Positions 59,565-64,000 of a stretch of 64,000 nucleotides of DNA are shown in pieces. A program made the position numbers and the translations under genes. The stretch is taken from positions 62,001-126,000 of the forward strand of contig NZ_JANCPR020000005.1 in NCBI RefSeq assembly GCF_028657195.3. The letters are read 5' to 3'. The notes beneath the pieces are model-generated. The model was not told the origin of the DNA, made no database searches, and was given only the letters and a program-made list of their open reading frames with translations. Source of the DNA: Streptomyces iconiensis (GTDB lineage Bacteria > Actinomycetota > Actinomycetes > Streptomycetales > Streptomycetaceae). Every line of letters begins with the position of its first letter. Within the stretch, counting starts at the first letter, position 1.

Positions 59565-61105
59565 TGGGCCAGGTACGCGAGTTCACCCTGCCCGACCTGG
59601 GCGAGGGCCTGACGGAGGCGACGATCGTACGGTGGCTCGTCGCGGTCGGCGACACCGTGAAGGTGGACGAACCGGTTGTCGAGGTCGAGACGGCCAAGGC
59701 CCTGGTCGATGTCCCGTGCCCGTACGGGGGAGTCGTGACCTCCCACAGCGCCGAGGAGGGCGCCGAGGTGCCCGTGGGAGCCCCGTTGCTCACGGTGGCT
59801 GTCGGACAGGGCCCTGGGGGCTCCGGGGCCCCCAGCGGTACGGGGAAAACCACCGGCGCCGACGGCTCAGGCGGCACCGGCGGCCCGGCCCCGGAACCCG
59901 AGCACGTGGGCGGCTCCGGCAACGTACTGGTCGGCTACGGGACGCAGGCGCCACCCGCCCGGCGCAGGCGCGCGGCCGTGAGGACGGGCCGGTCGGGGAC
60001 AACGGGGACAACGGGAACAGCGGGGACGACCGGCGCGACCGGCGCGCGGGGCCCGGGAAGCGCGGCGGGCCCCGCAGGCCCGACGGACTCAGCGGACGTA
60101 CAACTTGCCGCGAAAACCGCCGGAGCGACACCGGTAGCGAGTACGGCGCCGGTCGGACAGCCCCGGTACACGCCACAGCCGCAGCCCTTGTCCGGAGCGG
60201 CCGGCGGGCGCACCACGGCCGTCATCTCGCCCCTGGTGCGCCGTCTCGCGCGCGAACACGGCGTCGACCTGCGCACACTGGACGGCACAGGTCCGGACGG
60301 GCTGATCCTGCGCGTCGACGTCGAGCGCGCCGTAGCGGCCACCGAGCGCCCCACCGACGCACCGCGCGGTGACGCGGGGCGCACGGCCGGACAGACACTC
60401 TCCGGTACGCGCATCCCCCTGCGGGGAATCCGGGGGACCGCGGCGGAACGGCTCTCCCGTAGCCGCCGCGAAATACCGGACGCGAGCTGCTGGGTGGACG
60501 CCGACGCCACCGAACTCCTGGCTGCGCGCCGGGAGATGAACGCCCCCGCCGCGCACGGCACGGCACGCCAGGCCGTGTCCCTGCTGGCGCTCCTGGGGCG
60601 CGTCTGTACGGCGGCGCTGGCACGGTTCCCGGAGTTGAACTCGACGGTGGACACCGAGGCGCGGGAGATCGTCGTTCTGCCCGAGGTGCACCTCGGATTC
60701 GCGGCGCAGACCGACAGGGGCCTCGTCGTACCGGTCGTACGGAACGCGCACACGCTCTCGGCCGAGCGGCTGACCGCGGAGATGGTCCGCCTCACCGATG
60801 CCGCACGCGCGGGCACGCTGAGTCCGGCCGAGCTGACCGGTGGCACGTTCACGCTCAACAACTACGGGGTGTTCGGCGTCGACGGCTCCACGCCGATCAT
60901 CAACCACCCGGAGGCCGCCATGCTCGGAGTCGGCCGTATCGCCCGCAAGCCCTGGGTCGTCGGGGACGAACTGGCCGTACGGGACGTCGTCCAGCTCTCC
61001 CTCACCTTCGACCACAGGGTGTGCGACGGCGGCACGGCGGGCGGGTTCCTGCGTCATGTCGCGGACTGCGTGGAGCGTCCTGCGGTGCTGCTCCGTACGC
61101 TCTGA
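59564..61105 (+). CDS. bkdC: branched-chain 2-oxoacid dehydrogenase E2
   Basis: 513 residues, with its ATG sharing one base with the bkdB stop (TGATG). The lipoyl domain at about 5-80 has the lipoyl Lys in VETAKALVDVP. A Gly/Thr/Ala hinge with GTTGTTGTAGTTGAT repeats spans about 110-220. Next come the peripheral-subunit binding domain (SPLVRRLAREHGVDLRTLDGTGPDGLILRVDVERAV) and the catalytic core with FDHRVCDGG at the active site. It forms the core of the second Bkd complex; E3 must come from elsewhere in the genome. Confidence 0.94.
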   Translation: MGQVREFTLPDLGEGLTEATIVRWLVAVGDTVKVDEPVVEVETAKALVDVPCPYGGVVTSHSAEEGAEVPVGAPLLTVAVGQGPGGSGAPSGTGKTTGADGSGGTGGPAPEPEHVGGSGNVLVGYGTQAPPARRRRAAVRTGRSGTTGTTGTAGTTGATGARGPGSAAGPAGPTDSADVQLAAKTAGATPVASTAPVGQPRYTPQPQPLSGAAGGRTTAVISPLVRRLAREHGVDLRTLDGTGPDGLILRVDVERAVAATERPTDAPRGDAGRTAGQTLSGTRIPLRGIRGTAAERLSRSRREIPDASCWVDADATELLAARREMNAPAAHGTARQAVSLLALLGRVCTAALARFPELNSTVDTEAREIVVLPEVHLGFAAQTDRGLVVPVVRNAHTLSAERLTAEMVRLTDAARAGTLSPAELTGGTFTLNNYGVFGVDGSTPIINHPEAAMLGVGRIARKPWVVGDELAVRDVVQLSLTFDHRVCDGGTAGGFLRHVADCVERPAVLLRTL

Positions 61106-61108
61106 GGC

Positions 61109-62059
61109 GTGACCCACGCTTCGGTACCCGCACACCGCCCCCACGGAAGGGGCGTTCAGCCCGAGAGGGCCCACGCGTACGACGCTCTCGTCCTCGCGGG
61201 CGGCGGCGCGCGCCGCCTCGGCGGCGTGGACAAGCCCGCCGTCACCATCGGTGGCAGAACGCTGCTGAACCGCGTCCTGACGGCCTGCGAGGGCGCGGAG
61301 GCCACCACGGTCGTCGGACCCCGGCGTGCCACGTACAGGCCCGTTCTGTGGGCGCGTGAGGACCCTCCGGGCGGAGGGCCCCTCGCCGGGCTGCAGGCGG
61401 GGCTGGCGCAGGTGAAGCAGAACACGGTGCTCGTGCTCTCCGCCGACCTGCCCTTCGTCGACCGCGGTACGGTGCGCGAACTGCTCGATCTGCGTACGGG
61501 CGACGAGGGCAGCGTCGTCAGTGACGGGCGCGACCAACCCCTGCTCGCCGCCTACGCCACCGAGCCCCTGCGCCGCGAACTCGCCCTGCTGCGCACCGAG
61601 TACGGCCACCTCTCCGGCCTGCCGCTCAGGCTGCTGCTGCCGGGGCTGAGGCTGCGCCGCGTCACGACACCGTCGGCCGCCGCCGCTGCGGCCGACTGCG
61701 ACACCTGGGACGACATCGCCACGGCGCGGGCCCGTATCAGGGAGCATGGCACCGTGCTGGATGAATGGATCACCGCAGTCAAGGCTGAACTGGGCATCGG
61801 GACCGACGTCGACACCACCATGCTGCTCGACCTCGCGCGCGACGCGGCGCATGGTGTCGCGCGGCCCGCTGCGCCGCTGACGACGTTCCTGGTGGGGTAC
61901 GCGGCGGGGCAGGCGGGCGGCACCCCGGAGGATGTCGCGCGTGCGGCGGCCAAGGCCACGGAACTCGCCCACCGCTGGGCGGCCGAGGCCGCTGAGGGTG
62001 CAGCGGGCACCAAGGGCGCCGATGGCACGGAGGACGACGGTACGGAAGACGGGTCATGA
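61109..62059 (+). CDS. MobA-like NTP transferase fused to DUF6457
   Basis: 316 residues. The nucleotidyltransferase domain (residues 24-210) has the LVLAGGGARRLGGVDKP loop and VLSADLPFVD metal-binding motif of molybdenum cofactor guanylyltransferase. The last 100 residues (LDEWITAVKAELGIGTDVDTTMLLDLARDAAHGVARPAAPLTTFLVGYAAGQAGG) match DUF6457, a small helical partner often found near moeA in actinobacteria. GMP transfer to molybdopterin is the likely reaction. It starts three bases after the bkdC stop, and its own stop overlaps moeA by ATGA. Confidence 0.88.
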   Translation: MTHASVPAHRPHGRGVQPERAHAYDALVLAGGGARRLGGVDKPAVTIGGRTLLNRVLTACEGAEATTVVGPRRATYRPVLWAREDPPGGGPLAGLQAGLAQVKQNTVLVLSADLPFVDRGTVRELLDLRTGDEGSVVSDGRDQPLLAAYATEPLRRELALLRTEYGHLSGLPLRLLLPGLRLRRVTTPSAAAAAADCDTWDDIATARARIREHGTVLDEWITAVKAELGIGTDVDTTMLLDLARDAAHGVARPAAPLTTFLVGYAAGQAGGTPEDVARAAAKATELAHRWAAEAAEGAAGTKGADGTEDDGTEDGS

Positions 62060-63525
62060 GCGGCTCCGACGAACTCGACGAGGCCATCGCCCTGGCCAAC
62101 AGCGGCAGGTCCAGGCCCGCCACCCCACCGGCACCGCGCCTCAAGCGCATCCGGCGCATCCAGTGGGCGGACGAACAGGCGGAGGCCGCGGCGCACGGCG
62201 AACGTGCCGAGGGCACCGCGCACACCGACGGGGCATCCAGTAGCGGTGCGCGCCGGCAGGACCGCGCGCACACGTCTGATTCTCCCGAAGGGCCGGGCCG
62301 CACCGAAGAGGCGCCGACCCCCACCTGGGAGGAGGCGCGCGCCCTCGCCGCCGGCGCCGTCGGCGCACTGCCTCCCACGAAGCTCCCCCTCGACCGTGCG
62401 CGCGGTCACACGCTCGCCGCTGCGCTGGAAGCGCTCACCGACCTGCCGTCGTTCGACACCTCGGCGATGGACGGCTGGGCCGTATCGGGCCCGGGCCCCT
62501 GGGAGTTGGCCCGCGGTGCCGACGGCGCTGAGGCGGGTGGTCTCCTCGCGGGACACCGCGGCGAACCGCGCCAACTCGCCGACGGCCAGGCCGTACGCAT
62601 CGCCACAGGCGCCCGTATCCCGGCAGGGACCAGCGCGGTCCTGCGCTCCGAACAGGCCCAGCTGACCGCCAAGGGACGGCTGCGCACCGACAGCCCTCCC
62701 CAGCCGGGAACGGACATCCGCCCGCGCGGCCAGGAGTGCCGTAAGGGCGACGAGTTGCTGCCCGCCGGCGCTCCTGTCACCCCGGCCGTGCTCGGCCTGG
62801 CCGCCGCCGCCGGGTACGACGAGCTGGAGGTCGTGCGCCGCCCGCGCGCCGAAATCCTCGTACTGGGCGACGAACTGCTGCACAAGGGCCGCCCACAGGA
62901 CGGCCGTATCCGTGACGCGCTCGGCCCGATGGTCGGCCCGTGGCTGGAGGCGTTCGGCGGCGATGTCATCGTCACGCGCCGCCTCGGTGACGACGCCGAG
63001 GCGCTGTACGAGGCCGTGGCCACCACCACGGCCGACGTGGTGGTCACCACTGGCGGTACGGCTGCGGGGCCCGTCGACCACCTCCAGCCCACGCTGCGCC
63101 GCCTGGGCGCCGAACTCCTCGTCAGGGGCGTACGCGTACGCCCGGGCCACCCCATGCTGCTGGCCACGCTCCCGGGCGCCGATCCGCGCGGTGGCGCCTA
63201 CTTGGTCGGGCTGCCGGGCAACCCGCTCGCCGCGCTCTCAGGGCTCGTCACGCTCGCGGTCCCGCTGCTGCGCACCCTCGCGGGCCTGCCCGAACGAGCG
63301 GTTCCGCAGGCCACGTTGGGCGAGGAGGTGGCGGGCCACCCGCACGACACACGCCTGGTACCCGTAGTGCGCGAGGGCTCGGGCATCCGGGCACGCATCC
63401 GGCCGCTGCGGTACGCGGGGCCCGCCATGCTGCGCGGTATCGCCTCGGCCGACGCGCTCGCCGCCGTACCCCCCGGTGGGGCCGCACCAGGCACGGACGT
63501 ACCCGTGCTGGACCTGCCATGGTGA
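62056..63525 (+). CDS. moeA: molybdopterin molybdotransferase
   Basis: 489 residues. The first 95 are a charged low-complexity extension not seen in E. coli MoeA. The MoeA core follows: LPSFDTSAMDGWAV, VRIATGARIPAGTSAVL, LVLGDELLHKGRPQDGRIRDA, DVVVTTGGTAAGPVDHL and LPGNPLAALSGL. It inserts molybdate into adenylylated molybdopterin. Coupled by ATGA to the MobA-like gene upstream and by a stop overlap to the channel gene downstream. Confidence 0.93.
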   Translation: MSGSDELDEAIALANSGRSRPATPPAPRLKRIRRIQWADEQAEAAAHGERAEGTAHTDGASSSGARRQDRAHTSDSPEGPGRTEEAPTPTWEEARALAAGAVGALPPTKLPLDRARGHTLAAALEALTDLPSFDTSAMDGWAVSGPGPWELARGADGAEAGGLLAGHRGEPRQLADGQAVRIATGARIPAGTSAVLRSEQAQLTAKGRLRTDSPPQPGTDIRPRGQECRKGDELLPAGAPVTPAVLGLAAAAGYDELEVVRRPRAEILVLGDELLHKGRPQDGRIRDALGPMVGPWLEAFGGDVIVTRRLGDDAEALYEAVATTTADVVVTTGGTAAGPVDHLQPTLRRLGAELLVRGVRVRPGHPMLLATLPGADPRGGAYLVGLPGNPLAALSGLVTLAVPLLRTLAGLPERAVPQATLGEEVAGHPHDTRLVPVVREGSGIRARIRPLRYAGPAMLRGIASADALAAVPPGGAAPGTDVPVLDLPW

Positions 63526-64000
63526 GGCGCCTGCGCGGCCCTGCGGAGGACAGCGAGGAACGGCACGGCAACGTACTGCTGCCGCGCCCCGACGTCAGCC
63601 CGTTCCGGCAGGTGGCACGGCGCCTGCTGGCGGCGGTCGGTGTGCTGTGCCTGACCGTGCTGCTGGTCTACCTGGACCGCGCGGGCTACGCGGACGACGC
63701 CGACAACGACGTGTCGTTCATGGACTGCGTCTACTACACGACCGTCACGCTCTCGACCACCGGATACGGCGACATCGCCCCGGTCACCGACAGCGCACGC
63801 CTGGTCAACACCCTGCTCGTCACGCCCCTGCGCGTGCTCTTCCTGATCATCCTCATCGGCACCACGCTCGAAGCGCTGACGGACCGCACCCGCCAGCAGT
63901 GGCGCCTGTCCCGCTGGAGGTCCGCATTGCGCGACCACACCGTAGTCGTCGGATTCGGTACGAAGGGCAGGTCAGCGACCCAGACGCTGCTGTCGACCGG
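63519..64000 (+). CDS. two-helix potassium channel with TrkA-N domain (3'-truncated by window edge)
   Basis: About 160 residues are visible. Helix 1 (LLAAVGVLCLTVLLVYL), the pore and selectivity filter (YYTTVTLSTTGYGDIAP), helix 2 (LLVTPLRVLFLIILIGTTLEAL) and the start of an RCK/TrkA nucleotide-binding domain (HTVVVGFGTKGRSATQTLLSTG) can be read. The GTG at 63522 overlaps the moeA stop as GTGA; an ATG three bases earlier is the other possible start. The predicted product is a ligand-gated K+ channel in the plasma membrane. Confidence 0.92.
   Translation, partial: MVRRLRGPAEDSEERHGNVLLPRPDVSPFRQVARRLLAAVGVLCLTVLLVYLDRAGYADDADNDVSFMDCVYYTTVTLSTTGYGDIAPVTDSARLVNTLLVTPLRVLFLIILIGTTLEALTDRTRQQWRLSRWRSALRDHTVVVGFGTKGRSATQTLLST

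Overview
The window is high-GC (about 70% or more), gene-dense DNA with strong G/C third-position bias, GTG/TTG starts, a mycothiol-dependent enzyme family, two branched-chain 2-oxoacid dehydrogenase (bkd) clusters and TANNNT -10 elements next to start codons. Together these point to the chromosomal core of a Streptomyces or close relative. The gene order from metG through aspS, acyl-CoA dehydrogenase, M18 peptidase, bkdHGF, kinases, paaN, bkdR and bkdABC matches the core order I remember for S. coelicolor (about SCO3792 to SCO3832); this was not checked. I see no prophage, insertion sequence, CRISPR array, rRNA or convincing tRNA.

Layout. 1-13 kb: a glycosyltransferase cut by the window edge, an SPFH/slipin protein, an acetyltransferase, a TetR regulator divergent from a FAD oxidase (the oxidase is translationally coupled to an unannotated 37-codon ORF), a CorA channel, a type II NADH dehydrogenase, a ThrE-like exporter and a PhoX phosphatase with a PHO box. 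13-21 kb: small membrane and regulatory genes, a MerR-like regulator convergent with a cold-shock gene, an ABC ATPase that has lost several catalytic motifs, and a TetR/MFS pair around a clear operator. 21-40 kb: metG, a lipoprotein, aspS, a PAS-GAF-SpoIIE phosphatase, pirin, an SseB-like protein, acyl-CoA dehydrogenase, M18 aminopeptidase, a secreted protein divergent from an ArsR-like regulator across an 18-bp-arm palindrome, an NHL/thioredoxin protein, a nitrilase-family hydrolase and a mycothiol-dependent isomerase-like protein.

40-64 kb: a GntR/MFS pair, bkdF-bkdG-bkdH (minus strand), a DosR/DevR-type response regulator next to a PPOX-fold protein, an APH-like kinase, two divergent Ser/Thr protein kinases, paaN with its TetR regulator, bkdR divergent from bkdA-bkdB-bkdC (plus strand), then a tightly overlapping mobA-like/moeA/potassium-channel run leaving the window.

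How the genes work together: the two bkd complexes make branched acyl-CoAs from valine, leucine and isoleucine catabolism, which serve as starters for branched fatty acids and polyketides. The kinases, SpoIIE phosphatase, DevR-type regulator and many one-component regulators make this a signalling-rich core region. No wholly new multi-gene system is proven. The best candidates for something undescribed are the TetR/small ORF/FAD oxidase locus, the ArsR/secreted-protein pair, the degenerate ABC ATPase, the histone-like tail on bkdF E1-alpha, and tandem duplications that copy the 3' ends of genes.
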